Shown piece after piece: positions 24,076 to 36,693 of a DNA stretch of 64,000 bases. Numbering within the stretch: the first letter of the stretch is position 1; every line of letters begins with the position of its first letter. This DNA is from Gossypium raimondii (taxonomy: Eukaryota > Streptophyta > Magnoliopsida > Malvales > Malvaceae). The DNA is taken from NCBI RefSeq assembly GCF_025698545.1, contig NC_068569.1, forward strand, positions 4,278,001 to 4,342,000. Direction: 5' to 3'. The notes under the pieces are model-generated. The model was given only the letters and a program-made list of their open reading frames with translations. It was not told the origin of the DNA and searched no databases. The position numbers were made by a program, and so were the translations under genes.

Positions 24076-26665
24076 TTAAGATCTATTACTATTGGGTCTT
24101 GCATTAATTCTCCTAACCCATATTGAGTGTAATATCATGTGGAACACATCAAATCTCTTAGGAGGTTGGTTTAACATAAAATGTCGGCGCACAACTATCA
24201 CACCCTCTTGAAGTTTCCGATATTTTTCTTCTGGAATTGCTGATAAAATTTCTTTCAATCTAGGAATCTTCGTTGTTTCCACCTGTACTGAGAAAGCCTC
24301 CCACCGCAATACATCACTGAAAGGTAAAACATAGTTATCTGACAAAATAACCGGCACGCATCCAGAGTATATGGCCTCCACAATCCTTGGACTGGCAACT
24401 TCATACCCACTTGGGCATAGACAAAATTTTGATTCGAGCATGTAAGAGTAATAGTCTTTGTTTTTTGGGAGGTATTCATAGACCTGCATGTCATTGTCTC
24501 GGCCTTTCCAGTGTTGGAGGAGATATGGGCGGATTGGGCCGTGAAGTCCGCCGGCGAAGAAAGCAAAATACGGTCGAGAAGCATTGGGCGGAGGTGGGTG
24601 GATGAGTTTGGGGGATAAGTAGCCACCGATGAGGCTGATTTCGGGAAGGCTTACATCTTTTTGTGGATTGAAGCCTTCGGAGATGTTGGCATTGCACAAC
24701 ACGCGAATTGAATTGTTGTAGAGGAGTGAGTTGCCTTGTGATGCATGGGGCCCCTGCAAAAAGGAGCATGAAATGAGAGTTTTTTTAATTATGGCGTATT
24801 TCCTGATATTACAGATGTTTGGCCAGTTATATAAATTGCTTCTAATTTAATTTCCCGAATTTAAAAAAAAAAAGAAAAGAAAAAGAGAAAAACGGGGAAA
24901 GAGAAATTCACCCAATCATGACAAGCAAGCATGAAGTGATCAGCGCCATGAGTTCGATTCCAAAATGGATACTTGGTGGATATCACTTTCACATAATCAG
25001 AAACAAAGTGCTTAAGAGGAGTAATGTCGAAACTCAGTGGCGTATAAATGTACTTGACCATCCAGGCGACACTGAAGGGCATGAAGTAAACGTGAGCGCG
25101 TTGAGGATCATTTGTCCTAAACCTCTTAGCTCCATGCTCCATCTCGTGTATGAATCTACCTTCTATCGTGTATATATTTTTGCATGGTCCGTCGTGGACT
25201 ATTGGCAGCTCTCCCTCAGTGTACACGTAGACTTTGAATCTCCTCTCCATCTCTACGTAACTCCTGTGTGAATTATTTGACATAAAAAATTGGTATCATC
25301 TAAAATTTATTTTTGTCATGATTTGGACACTCAGTCCATGATTTATTAGAAATAGTATATGAATACAAGCAAAATCATCATTAATGACATAGGAGATACA
25401 TGATGAAATGTCAAGAATTTGAGATCTTGATCTTTATGAGTATATATACTCGAAAATGCGTAAAAGACTTTTTTTTTTTTTTTTTCTGTTAAAACTCAAA
25501 TTCCTAACCTTAAATTTATGTTTAAGATTGGTTAAAGAGACTTTGAGGCCTCTTGTCTTGTCATATTCGCACCAACTTTACTATAAGTAACGACAGCACA
25601 GCTCTTTACTACTGCCGTATATATTATATTCTCACATGTGGAGTAATAATTTATCAAGCAAATTGAAATTTTTGTTTCTTGGACAACTGTCTGAAGCACA
25701 CTATATCTCTAACCAGCTCCAAAGCCATTGATCATTATTATCTTGCATATCACATAACCCGCCAACACACACATGCATATAGTTATACAATATGTAGATA
25801 TAAAATATAGAAATAGTATATAAATAAATAGATTGAATAAAAGAAAATTCTAAAATCAATTTATGTTTTTAATATTTCTAAAATATATTATATAAAAAAA
25901 TTAAATTAAATTTAAAATATAAGTTTTTTATTTTTTTCAAATTGAGGACAGCAATTACTTTCCATATGTGTAAAAGCAATAGCGCCGCTTTTTCAGTAGC
26001 TAGCTATGATAATACGGTATAGAGTATGGTGGAAAAGAGACATGAGTGCGGTGGCGAGTGCGCAAGTCTTCATTTCATTTTAATTTCCCCGCCTTGGCTT
26101 CAGTCAGAAGAAAACAAGTTCTCAATTCTTCGAGTCTCTTTCCATTATACAAAAATATAAAGGTAGCCAAATATATCTATAATTGATTTACTATATCTTG
26201 GAAGCAAAGAAATTTCGAAACCTCTTTTTGGTAACCATATTAACTAAGAAGCATGGCCTAGGTTAATTAATTCCTCCATTTATTATTTTTCTTAAAAAAA
26301 AAGAAGAAATTAATCAATTCTTACTGATAAAATGTACTTGGATTACGATAGACATCTCCAACGAGAACGTCATTGTCGTTCATGAAAGAAGCCGTCCTGA
26401 CGATCCGAGCTATTGCCGCCGAGCGAATCGAAGCTCGAGCTCTAGCTAGTCCTTGTTCTAACATTTGTTCTTTGCTTAGTTTCTTCGTTTCTCTCTGTAA
26501 TAAAACGATTGACATATAATTAATCATATTTCATTAACAATTTATGATAAAAAAAGAAATTGAAGTGAAAGATGGAAGCAAATATTAAGATCTCGCTTTA
26601 AGATCTTAATTTCCAACATTTATCATCAAGATTCAAAGTTATAAATAACGGCTTTATTTCTCGAT

Positions 26666-26723
<58 letters not shown>

Positions 26724-26977
26724 ATAAGAGTGGTGTTTCGGTTGAGGTGCTGATGATCATAAGTTGATCCGCTGGTACCAATAGCTCTGATTTGATCAGA
26801 AGTAGAAACGATCAGTCTCTGCAACTCAAATTTTGGTCCAGGTGATTCAAGAGTTGAATTAGAGAAATTCATGAAGGGATTGAAGTGATCATAGTTAAAG
26901 AAAACCACAGGTATCGTGAAAACACATAAGTATAACAAAATGAAAGCGGACACTGAATATCTATAGTAACTCTCCAT
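24076..26977 (-). CDS. GT47 exostosin-like glycosyltransferase 1
   Basis: Four exons in transcript order: 26977-26723, 26494-26325, 25263-24912, 24753-24076, joining in frame to 484 residues. A signal-anchor helix lies near residues 8-28 (SAFILLYLCVFTIPVVFF), fitting a type II Golgi membrane protein. The exostosin/GT47 catalytic domain follows, with family landmarks: [63 protein letters not shown]. Plant members add sugars to cell-wall polysaccharides or glycoproteins; the substrate cannot be read from sequence. Exon 1 ends at ATA|GTCTCT, followed at once by a (CT)n tract, which is an unusual donor context. Intron 2 is long (1,061 bases). A paralogue with the same intron phases follows at 28467-30784. 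It resembles Arabidopsis genes annotated as probable glycosyltransferases (At5g03795/At5g11130 type, from memory). Confidence 0.88.
26668..26720. repeat. (AG)n microsatellite, about 26 units
   Basis: Uninterrupted GA/AG dinucleotides fill 53 bases. On the transcribed minus strand this is (CT)n, starting two bases inside intron 1 of GT47 gene 1, directly after its GT donor. Confidence 0.95.
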
Positions 26978-28466
26978 GTTGGGAAAGCTCTTTTAATTTT
27001 CAATTAGAAACCATGTGTTTGGATAGTGCGATTCCTTTTTCTTGAGAAAATTATGAAGGAGAAAGCGAGGGAAAACGGCAATTTCTGCAAAAATAAAATT
27101 AAAAGAGGTGTGGTGGGTGGAGAAAGAATTAGACTGAAGAAGCTGTAGTGCAAATGTTTTAGTTTAGCTCTCCTTTGTATGGCCCTTTTAAATATCCGTT
27201 GGAGGGAGTGGTCAGGTTACTTACCACGAAAAGTTGGATTAGACACCACGCTAATCAAGCATAGATAGGATTTTGTTTTAAATATATATATAAATGTTGG
27301 GTATGACTCATATTTCAATAATTTGAGAGATAATTTTTTAGTTAAATTTTATTTATTTATTTCAGTCGAATTTTGATTAATGTAGATTTTTGTATTATTA
27401 TTTAACCTATGAAATTAGCCCGAGTTTACGTTTTGAGGGTTTTTTATTTTCAAGTTTCAAGATTCAGTTTTTATCTCCATCTTTTATATTCTTCGTTTTT
27501 TTGCCATTATAGTAAAATTATTTTTATCCACGATTTTTTATCCTCTTTAAAGGGGTTTTTCCACGTTAAAATTGTGTGTTCAATTTATCAATTTATTTAG
27601 CTATTTTTTATTTGTTCGTTGCTTAATCGTGTTGATCCCCAACAACAAATAACAATATCATAATCATGTCGATTGATTCTGTATAAGCATTGTTGCCAAT
27701 GCAAGAGGACATGGGTTTGATTGCGTTGAAGTGCATTGTCCTTTTATTTATGGGTTGGAAAGGGGTTATTGATAGTTATAGGCATTGTGTCAAAAAACAA
27801 GTGAATATGATCAAGATTTCTAATGAGATTATTAAAAAAATCATAAATTCATTATTTTTAAAAATAATTTTTAAATAATTTTATAAATCAAATTCATGTT
27901 ATGTCAATTTAATTAATCAAATTATATATAAAATATAAATATATAGATAGAATCAATCGATGATCAAATTTATTGTCAACAAAACACTTTAATTCAAGTT
28001 TTAGTTCTTTTATCATTTTATCTATAATTCAATAAACTAATTAATATACTTTCATTAATTTTTAAAAAGAAATACAAATAATAAGTTGTAATAAATATCT
28101 TATTAGAAATGGGATGTTAAAAATTAAATTTGTATGAACCTATGTAATAGCCTGATGTTAAGGTTGCTCATTGTCTACGTGTGGTTTGAGTTCGAGTTGC
28201 AATAGTCCCGTTAATTGTTCAGGCTTTGCGCTGTTATTGTAATTCACCAAAAAAAATGTAATATTAGTAAATTAGTAAGGTTTTATTTTTTTTACTCTAT
28301 AAGTTTAAATTAGAAAAAATTGTCGTCTCATTTTATATATATATATATATATACATCTTTTAATTTTCTTACTACGTTTTTTCTCTTTTAAAAAATAAAA
28401 TAAAAAATTTCAATTATTATAAAATAGTACATATATATATCATAATTGCCATTTACATAAAGCATA
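26978..28466. other. Promoter of GT47 gene 1 and AT-rich spacer
   Basis: The first ~200 bases upstream of 26977 would be leader and promoter on the minus strand. The remainder is AT-rich with a (TA)n run near 28,338. The small plus-strand ORFs (27,409 and 27,690) have no family resemblance, and I see no gene. Confidence 0.55.
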
Positions 28467-30784
28467 TTAATCTGATAGTCTTCGGTTAAGCCTCCTAAGC
28501 CATACTGAATGCATCACCATATGCATTATATCATATGGTTTGGCTGGTCGATTAAGCACAAAATGTCTTTGCACCTTGAGGACCTTCCTTTGTTTTTCCA
28601 AATATTCTTCCTGAGAAATCCCTTGCAGTATTGTTTTGATTTCCGGTATCTTTGCGATGGGAACATAAACGGAAAATTTACTCCAGTCAAGGACATCGCT
28701 GAACGGAAGCACGTAGTGGTCGGAAACAATCACCGGAACACAACCGGAAAGTATCGATTCTACGACTCTTGGGCTTGCCACTTCGTACCCACTAGGGCAA
28801 AGGCAAAACTTACTTTGGCTTATTAGCTCAGTGTAGTTTAGGGTTTTGGGGAGATATCGGAAAACTCGAATATCATTGTCTTTTTTCTCCCAGTATTTGA
28901 ATAGTATTTTTCTCACGTCCCCGTGTTCGCCGCCTGCGAAGAAGGCTAGGATTGAACGGTTGTTTGGGGGTCGGTTCTTTTGGGATTGTGCAAGAGCCCC
29001 AAAACGAATGTACACTTCTGGCATTGAAACATCTCTTTCAGGTTTAAATCCTTCAGAGGAGTTGGCATTGCAAAGAACTCTAATGAAATTCTTGAAAAGC
29101 TTCGGGTCCTTAGCTGAAACATCCGGTGCCTGAAACAACCAATTCTCTAATTTCATGATTTCGACATAAAGATGAACAAAACGGACAACATATATTATGT
29201 ACAGTAAAATATGTACCCAATCATGACAAGAGATCATAAAATGATCGGCTCCATTGCTTCTGTTCCAGTAGGGATATCTGGTTGATACTATGCCAATGTA
29301 GTCCTTCACTATGTGCTGAAGGCGCTCACGAGAATAATTCGTATAAGGCCTGTAAACATACTTTATAATATTCACGACGCTAACAGGGAGGAAAAATGCA
29401 AGGGCTTCATCGGGGCTTCGAGCTAAAAATGGTGAAATATCGCTCTCAAGCTCATCAATGAATTGCCCCTCAATTGAGTATATATCATTTACTGGACCAT
29501 TATGAAATAGCGGTGAATCTCCTTCCTTGTATGTCCACACTCTGAATCGCTTCTGCATTTCAATGTGGCTCCTGAATATACATCGAAAATATTTACATCG
29601 ATTCATTATTAACTTTTAGTAATTAAAAAGAAGAAGAAGAGGAAACATGGATAGTAAAGTTTGGGATTTCGTGTCCTTGGCATGTTTGACAAATGAAGGA
29701 ATATATCATGTGACCAATGAATTGAAAATGGAACTGGTAGTTTTCAATTCGTTGTATGCAAAGCATCCTTAAATTTATAAACTTGGGACCATCTAGAAAT
29801 CGATAGTGTTTGGAGTATAAAAGAATATAGAGACTTCAAAACATTGACAACGAAGAGATAACCGACTTATTGATTGAGGGAAGCAGAAAGTTATGAACCC
29901 TATCTTCTTTCTATTATACTATCAAGGCTATACAGTCTTCAATGCAAGTTTTTCTGTGTGCAAATCACAAAAGGGAAAATTTCATTGGAAAGGTTCTATT
30001 TTCAGTGTTTTATTCACCATACCCTACCATTTATAGGCTTTAAATCGATGGCAACCTTAGCCGTTCTTTTTTGACTTTCTACTCTTCCAATTGATGGTCT
30101 CATACTTATAGAGTAATATCAATTAGATGAAATATAACCTTGATTCAACCTTTAAGGATCCTGCCCGATTTATGGCCCAATGCAACTACATGCAGAAAAT
30201 TAAACTGAACTTGCATTAATAAGCAGTAAAGTTGCAAGTCACTTTCCTACTGGTTCTTCTTCATATGATTCAAAAACTAATGTATTAAAAGCCACGCTAA
30301 GGTAAAGAAGAAATGAGTAGGATGTTTCTTAACTGATGAAACGCGTAAGGGTTTCTATAAACTGATCCCTTGGGAACGTAACTCTCCGGCCTGTTGGAAG
30401 TATAACTCCGAGACCGAAATGCCGCTCGTATGGCCTCTCTTGCCATCGCCAACTCTTCTTCCAAAACCTCAATCTGGATCTTCTTTTGCGCCTGTTAACA
30501 CAAAATAAACGACACAAAACTTCAAAAAAATAAAATAAAAAACTAAAACCCACCATTATGCTTTCGTTATATTAGCTTACATCATTATGAAAATCAGGAG
30601 CAGAACTAATTGGAGTATGAGAGTTTGAAATGTCAGAATAATTTTCTCGGGAAACCTTAGTGTGATTGGATATAACAGAAGAAAAGGAGTAGAGACGGTA
30701 GTGGTGATTGATGGAAGTGAAGAAGAGAATAAGGAAGATAGAAGGGTATACGAAGAAAGGGATGGTGCAACTCGGATCAGCCAT
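28467..30784 (-). CDS. GT47 exostosin-like glycosyltransferase 2
   Basis: Four exons in transcript order: 30784-30581, 30491-30334, 29571-29217, 29129-28467, joining in frame to 459 residues. The start MADPSCTIP at 30784 is the first true ATG in frame. A signal anchor ([15 protein letters not shown]) is followed by a stem with an Ala/Glu-rich helix, then the exostosin domain with [31 protein letters not shown] and [19 protein letters not shown]. Probable role: Golgi glycosyltransferase for cell-wall or glycoprotein glycans; substrate unknown. Intron positions and phases match GT47 gene 1, so the two are paralogues, but the proteins have diverged well beyond a recent duplication. Intron 3 is 87 bases, divisible by three and free of stops, so retention would simply add 29 residues. 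Confidence 0.88.
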
Positions 30785-32439
30785 AGAAATGAACAACTGA
30801 CTGCAGTATTGGTCTCTGTGGCCTGTGATGTAAAGTCAAGTTTTTATTTGTATGAAGAAGCAGAGGTTTAGTGAATCACTAACACTCCTTTTTCAACAAA
30901 CATCAAATCTCTCTGATCTTATTTAGTTATGTCTGCCTTCTAATCCTTAAATTTTCAAATCTCAAACCGTCACACCTTTTAGTTATTTGGCAAGTCACCT
31001 TATCCCATGGGCTTTTGGGATTTAGAAATTCTAGTCCATGTTAATAACTAGATTTAGCAACATATACTGCATGTGGTATTTAAAAAACTGAGTTAATAAT
31101 ATAAAATTAATGTTAATAACATGAATTTAATTGAAATACTTGGTGTTGATGACCATATGATCAATATATAGTTAATGATGAATTTTTATAGATAGCCTAT
31201 ACGGCAGTTAGGGTGTTCAAACGGTCGGTTCGTTTAATACCCGAATTGAATTACTATTAATCGAAATACTCAAAATGTAAAAATCTTTTACCTGTTAGCT
31301 GATTTTTAAAAAAAAAATTATTAACCGATTGGAAATATTTTAATTAATTCGATCGGTTAACCGAATTAACCGAAATTTATATGTTTTTGTCTTTTGATTA
31401 AAATAAATATAAAACATATAAAAATACATTGCTAATGTTCATTTTCTTTTATTTAATAGTTCAAAAAACTTTAAATGGAAGTGAAAATAATAAATAAGTT
31501 AACAACCAAACGTTACATAAGTCTTGAAAACAACAAACATTAATTCAGTTAATTATCTGATAACAGAAATTCAAAAAAATCATTAACTGGCTTTTGACTG
31601 AACTAAATTTGACCATCGACCGATTAACCGAACTAGATCATGTCGGTCGATTAATTCGATTTTAACTAAATTGTGAACACAGGTGACGTTATTTTTATAA
31701 ATAAAAAAGTGATTTGAACGTATATAGTATTTATAAAAACGAGCTTATCAAATTTTTAGCAGGTGCGATTTCTTAATAGACAATGGATAATGCAATAATT
31801 ATGTTTTTATTTTTTCTCCGCTCCAATCAACGGATAATTATGATTAAATTCAAAAGTATCAATCGAAATAATTATACTAAACTGAAACCGTTAAGATTAA
31901 AACTAAAACAATATAATAAGGAAACCTTTAAATTTGAATAAATAATAATAAATAATCAGTTAGACGTGCGTGAAACGGGAAACAGACATTGATGATTTGA
32001 GAGGAACAACTTACAAGTGGCAAATGAAAGAGAAATTGTTGGGCCACTTCCACTGTTTAGGTCCTATAAGAGCCCAAGAATCAGATCCCAAGGTCCAAGT
32101 TCCACTGTTTAAGCCTGGACCTTTTCTATTTAACTACTGTTATTTTTACTGTTTTAAGCAGTAAAACCTTTTTTAAAATTTATAATTACAATTACAACCA
32201 TAATAAATATTAGAATAAGTATTATTAAAATCAATTATCCTAATACATTCAAACTTAAATTAACTCTCTCAAAAATTCCAAAAAAATCAACTTCTCATTA
32301 TGTCATATCAAATGCAGAATAAATAACAACACCCGGATGCCAAATTTTCGTTTAGCTTCTTCCGTAAATGATAAAATATATTTTCATATATTTTCACCTA
32401 GATTCATTACCTGGGGTTGTAACAATACTAAACAAAATT
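30785..32439. other. Spacer between GT47 gene 2 and the synaptotagmin gene
   Basis: The two genes are transcribed divergently, so both promoters should lie here. No exon was recognised. A possible MITE lies at about 31,206-31,681; the rest is AT-rich. Confidence 0.55.
31206..31681. mobile_element. Possible MITE with CGGTCGGTT-type internal repeats
   Basis: The block begins GGGTGTTCAAACGGTCGGTTCG and ends TTGTGAACAC, giving a short inverted match (GTGTTCA/TGAACAC). Inside are repeated CGGTTAACCGAATTAACCGA-like words on both strands. I could not find a convincing target duplication, so the ends and class are uncertain. Confidence 0.35.
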
Positions 32440-35400
32440 ATGGCTTTCTTTTTCGGTGTGTTCCTTGGAGTTTCCATTGGCATCGGGTTGATCATTGCTT
32501 TTGCTCGATATGGGAAAATTCGATCCACTCGTCGTACTGATCTGGTATTTCCATTCATATAAATCAAAATCCAGCTTTTTACGATTTCCTTCTTTCATTT
32601 CCTGACGTACATTTCATTTCTCTTGCTTTCATGCACGTAAAATTTTCCCCTTAAGTATTGGGGTATGAAGCAAATAAATGTGTTTTTCTGATGGTTAACA
32701 AACTACTGGGTTTTGGTGACACATTATGTTAGGCAAGGACGATCGCTGCATTTGCAAGGTTGACAGTGCAAGATTCAAGAAAAATCTTACCACGTCAGTT
32801 TTATCCACCTTGGGTTGTCTTTTCTCAGCGCCAGAAGTTGAGTTAGATCCATCATTATCAGATTATATATCTATCTCATGTTGTTACCATCGAGTCGCTA
32901 CTAATATTAGTTTCTTCACAAATACAGTTAGGTTGGCTTAACGTCCAACTTGAAAAGATTTGGCCATCGGTTGACGAGGTAATTGTTTATTTTTTAACTA
33001 CTAATGTTAGTTAGACTTCAGAATATATATATATATATATATCAAAGGAGAAGCATTTTTATACCTTTTGCCTATGATGGTATAGGCAGCATCAGAATTA
33101 ATAAGAGCGAGTGTTGAGCCAATTCTTGAACAATATACACCGGCTATCTTATCATCTATGAAGTTTGACAAGTTGACTCTTGGTACGGTTGCACCACAAT
33201 TTACAGGTACATTTTTGTTCTTTACAACTTTGTCTTCTGTTAATATTGAGAATATCTTATATAATAATAGTGTATCAGTGAATCGAATGACAATTTGCCA
33301 ATATTCTTTAGGTATTTCCATCGTTGAGAGCGAAAGTGGTGCTGATGGAATCACAATGGAGATGGATATGCAGTGGGATGGTAACCCCAACATTGTGCTT
33401 AATATTAACACCAAACTCGGTGTTAGCCTGCCGGTGCAGGTAACCTTTACTTATTGTTCATGCTTAAAACTTCCTTTCTTGATTGTAATGTTAAATGTAT
33501 TTGATAGAAACCTCTTCTTCTTGGTAAAAAATTAGCACATTTGCTTTATATGTGTATATTTGTAAGTGCTATTTGTATTAAAGCGGAGGGAATCTGTTTA
33601 ATGATATTCATCCACCTTGCTAAAGTCCATCTGTTTTCGTGTTTAAAATTTGCTGGTAGCAATACATGGGCGTGCTTTCATTATCAGATATGTCTAGCTT
33701 ACTGTATCCATAGCTTTCATGTTTATGTATTTTCCTTGACACCTCTTGGTTTATACTTGTTCATTTAGGTAAAAGATATTGGGTTCACTGGGGTTTTCAG
33801 GTTAATCTTCAAACCACTTGTTGCTCAGTTTCCTTGTTTTGGAGCTGTTGCCTATTCCTTGAGAGAGAAGGTAAATAGCAATAATCTTGTTAACATTACA
33901 CTACATTACCAACTTGATTGACCATATATTTGTGCTCCTTCACAGCTTATGCAAAAAATAAAAGCTGAAAATATTATTTGCTGTAAAGAAATAACTCATC
34001 AATGCTAGAAATATGTATATTGATATCGTGAGTTCTTTATATGCTTCTTCCTACAGAGATATCTTGACTTTACACTAAAAGTTATTGGAGGTGATCTATC
34101 ATCAATACCCGGGGTTTCTGATGCCATTGAGGTGTGGAGAAACCTTTTTCCCCATATTTTCTTGTTATTTCCCTATTATTTGTATATTGTGTTGATTAAG
34201 GCCTTCGAAATATAAATTGACTTGGAAAAATATGGAGGCAAATTAAACGAGTGCAAAGTTAGCAGTAGATTTTCCAAGATGGAAGTGAACAACCCTGTTT
34301 GTTAACAATACAACCCTGTTTGTTAACAATCATTTGTGAGCCAGAATTTCATGATAGTTTACATAGAGAAGTATTGCATTGAATTTTTCATGAGTTCTTG
34401 AACCACTGAGAGTATAAATTATGATAAAATGTGGTTCTGATGAACTGATTTTACAGTTCTGCACTGACAGGAAACAATCAGGAATGCTGTTGAAGATTCT
34501 ATAACATGGCCTGTCAGGAATATTGTACCCATATTACCTGGGGATTACAGGTATGCTAAGCTGGTCAAGTTTCTTTCTACAATGAATATTATTCAAGAGT
34601 TTAAGCACCTATAATCAATAATGTTCTGTGATTGTCCTAGTGTAATGTTGTGACATGACAAAGCTGGAATCTGAGTTCCCAAAGAATACCCTATTTATGT
34701 TTACAGGAAAACTAAAATCTCAAGCGCTTATTTTCTTTTTGATTTTCCTAGTGATTAGCTCTTGTTTTTCTGTGATTATACTCTTAAGTCTTAACCCTTT
34801 ACCAGTGGTCTGGAGCTGAAACCAGTTGGAACATTAGATGTGAAGCTTGTGCAAGCCAAGGAACTAACAAATAAGGACATCATTGGGAAATCTGATCCTT
34901 TTGCTGTCTTATTTATACGTCCACTTCCAGATAAAACGAAAAGGAGTAAAACCATTGTACAATACTTACCATCTGCAAATGATGTTTTAACTCTATAGTT
35001 ATTCAGGATTGATGTTTTAACTCTATAGTTATTCAGGATAACCAGTTGAATCCAATTTGGAATGAGAACTTTGAGTTCATTGTAGAGGATGTGTCCACTC
35101 AACACTTGACCATAAAAGTCTTTGATGATGAAGGGGTTCAATGTGCTGAACTCATAGGCTGTGCTCAATTAGCATTAAAGGAGCTTGAACCCGGTAAAGT
35201 GAAGGATGTATGGCTGAAACTGGTCAAGGATTTACTAGTCCAGAGAGATAATAAATACAGGGGTCAGGTGGGGATCCCTTTTCCTTCTATTTACTTTTTT
35301 ATGCTTGCAACACTTGCATGAACAAGATGAGCTCATTTTTCACAGTCAAAGAGACGAAACCATAGATGATATGTTAATCCAAAACGTGATCACACATTTC

Positions 35401-36693
35401 TAATCTAGAGACAATGCTTTTAAAGTTTGCCTTTTATCAATAGTAACTGGTATGAGTCTACAGATTTGAGGAAGTTAAAGGCAATTTTCATCCGCAGGGA
35501 CATTGCCACCATGAATTGGAAGAATGATAGCTGTAGAATTTCCAGTTTTCTTGAAAGAAAACCATACATGCCACTGAAAAAACAAATTAATGTCATAAAG
35601 AAGAGAAAATGTGGTTTCAGTGTTTAATCCTTTAAAATAATTCTCGCTCATAACATTTCTCTCCTGCATCGGTTATGAAGTTTATCTTTTACAAAATCTT
35701 AAACAACTTCGATGTTGCAGTTCCTGATAATTTCATGATTTCTTTCCAATAGGTGCAGCTTGAGCTCCTTTACAACCCTTATGGCACAGATAGCACCTTT
35801 AAGAATCCATTTGACGCTGATTTCTCATTGACATCATTGGAGAAGGCCCTTAAATCTCCAAATAGTGTAAAGGAAGCTCTTGCTCCTGAAAAAGCGGGTC
35901 AAAAGAAAAGAGAGGTCATTGTTAGAGGAGTACTGTCAGTGTTAGTTATATCAGGTGAAAACTTGCCACCAGTTGATTTTAATGGAAAGGCAGACCCTTT
36001 TGTGGTCCTCACAATGAAGAAATCCGAGACAAAATCCAAGACAAGGGTGAGCTGCTTTTAGGTTTTCTTTTGTTTTTGGTCGGTGCCTTTTTGGCTTTCA
36101 CATTCAAACATTTCCCTTTTCTCAGGTTGCTAATGAGACCTTGAACCCAGTTTGGAACCAAACCTTCGACTTTGTAGTGGAAGATGCATTACATGAAATG
36201 TTAATCATTGAAGTTTGGGACCACGACACTTTTAGGAAGGTAAACTCTCACTGTAGTTTCAGTTGCAACTTTTTCTCTTTTTTGTTCCCTTCTGGCTGGT
36301 AATTCCCCATCAATTTATGGCATCCTTGCTGAAATAGAATTCCACTAAATGCTCAAAAAACCAATACATCACCAAAAAAAAAAAAATTGTTTGACATGGT
36401 GTTGCTTCCCACATAAATAAAAAAGACTGTTCATCACCATTTGCAGAGGTGACAAAGTAGAGATCTGGATAGTTGCTGGAATTTAAGTTTCGTTGCTTTA
36501 ATCAGGGTGTTTAAGCATTGCTAAAACAATGTTTCAGGAAAAAATTGGAAGAATCGTCATGACACTCACTAGGGTGTTATTAGAAGGGGAATTTCAAGAC
36601 AATTTCACAATAGATGGTGCTAAATCAGGAAATCTTCATCTCCATTTAAAATGGAGCCCTCAGTTAGTATTCCGTGACCGTGATACTCAATGA
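32440..36693 (+). CDS. SYT4/5-type synaptotagmin (TM, SMP, two C2 domains)
   Basis: Thirteen exons: 32440-32544, 32733-32841, 32932-32978, 33086-33206, 33312-33439, 33769-33870, 34057-34131, 34471-34550, 34806-34956, 35037-35267, 35753-36046, 36126-36239, 36538-36693. They join in frame to 570 residues, close to the ~560-570 of Arabidopsis SYT4/SYT5. An N-terminal membrane helix (MAFFFGVFLGVSIGIGLIIA) is followed by an SMP lipid-transfer domain (LTLGTVAPQFTG, MDMQWDGNPNIVLNI). C2A has Asp residues for Ca2+ binding in NKDIIGKSDPF and FDDEGVQ; C2B has NGKADPFVVL and WDHDTF. Such proteins tether the ER to the plasma membrane and move lipids. The exon 2 donor (TTGA|GTTAGA) and exon 3 acceptor (GTTAG|GTTGGC) were chosen because only that pair restores QKLSWLNVQLEKIWP. 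Intron 9 carries a duplicated acceptor. Confidence 0.93.
34289..34330 (+). repeat. Perfect 21-bp tandem duplication in a synaptotagmin intron
   Basis: ACAACCCTGTTTGTTAACAA plus a T occurs twice head to tail in intron 7, without mismatch. It is a recent local duplication and contains no splice signal. Confidence 0.95.
34981..35040 (+). repeat. 30-bp tandem duplication containing the intron 9 acceptor
   Basis: Two 30-base units (34981-35010 and 35011-35040) differ only in the last base. Each contains TTATTCAG followed by GAT. The second unit provides the true acceptor (exon 10 starts at 35037). Use of the first would put TGA in frame immediately (ACC ATT GAT TGA). Confidence 0.93.

Noticed and set aside
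27409-27878. Two small plus-strand ORFs between the GT47 genes
   Set aside because: AT-rich composition, no splice context and no family resemblance.
28335-28355. (TA)n run considered as a regulatory or structural element
   Set aside because: Simple AT dinucleotide runs are common in this AT-rich spacer and nothing links it to a promoter.
29130-29216. Treating the open frame through GT47 gene 2 intron 3 as coding
   Set aside because: The inserted residues break the conserved exostosin domain, canonical GT-AG ends are present, and the paralogue has an intron at the same position.
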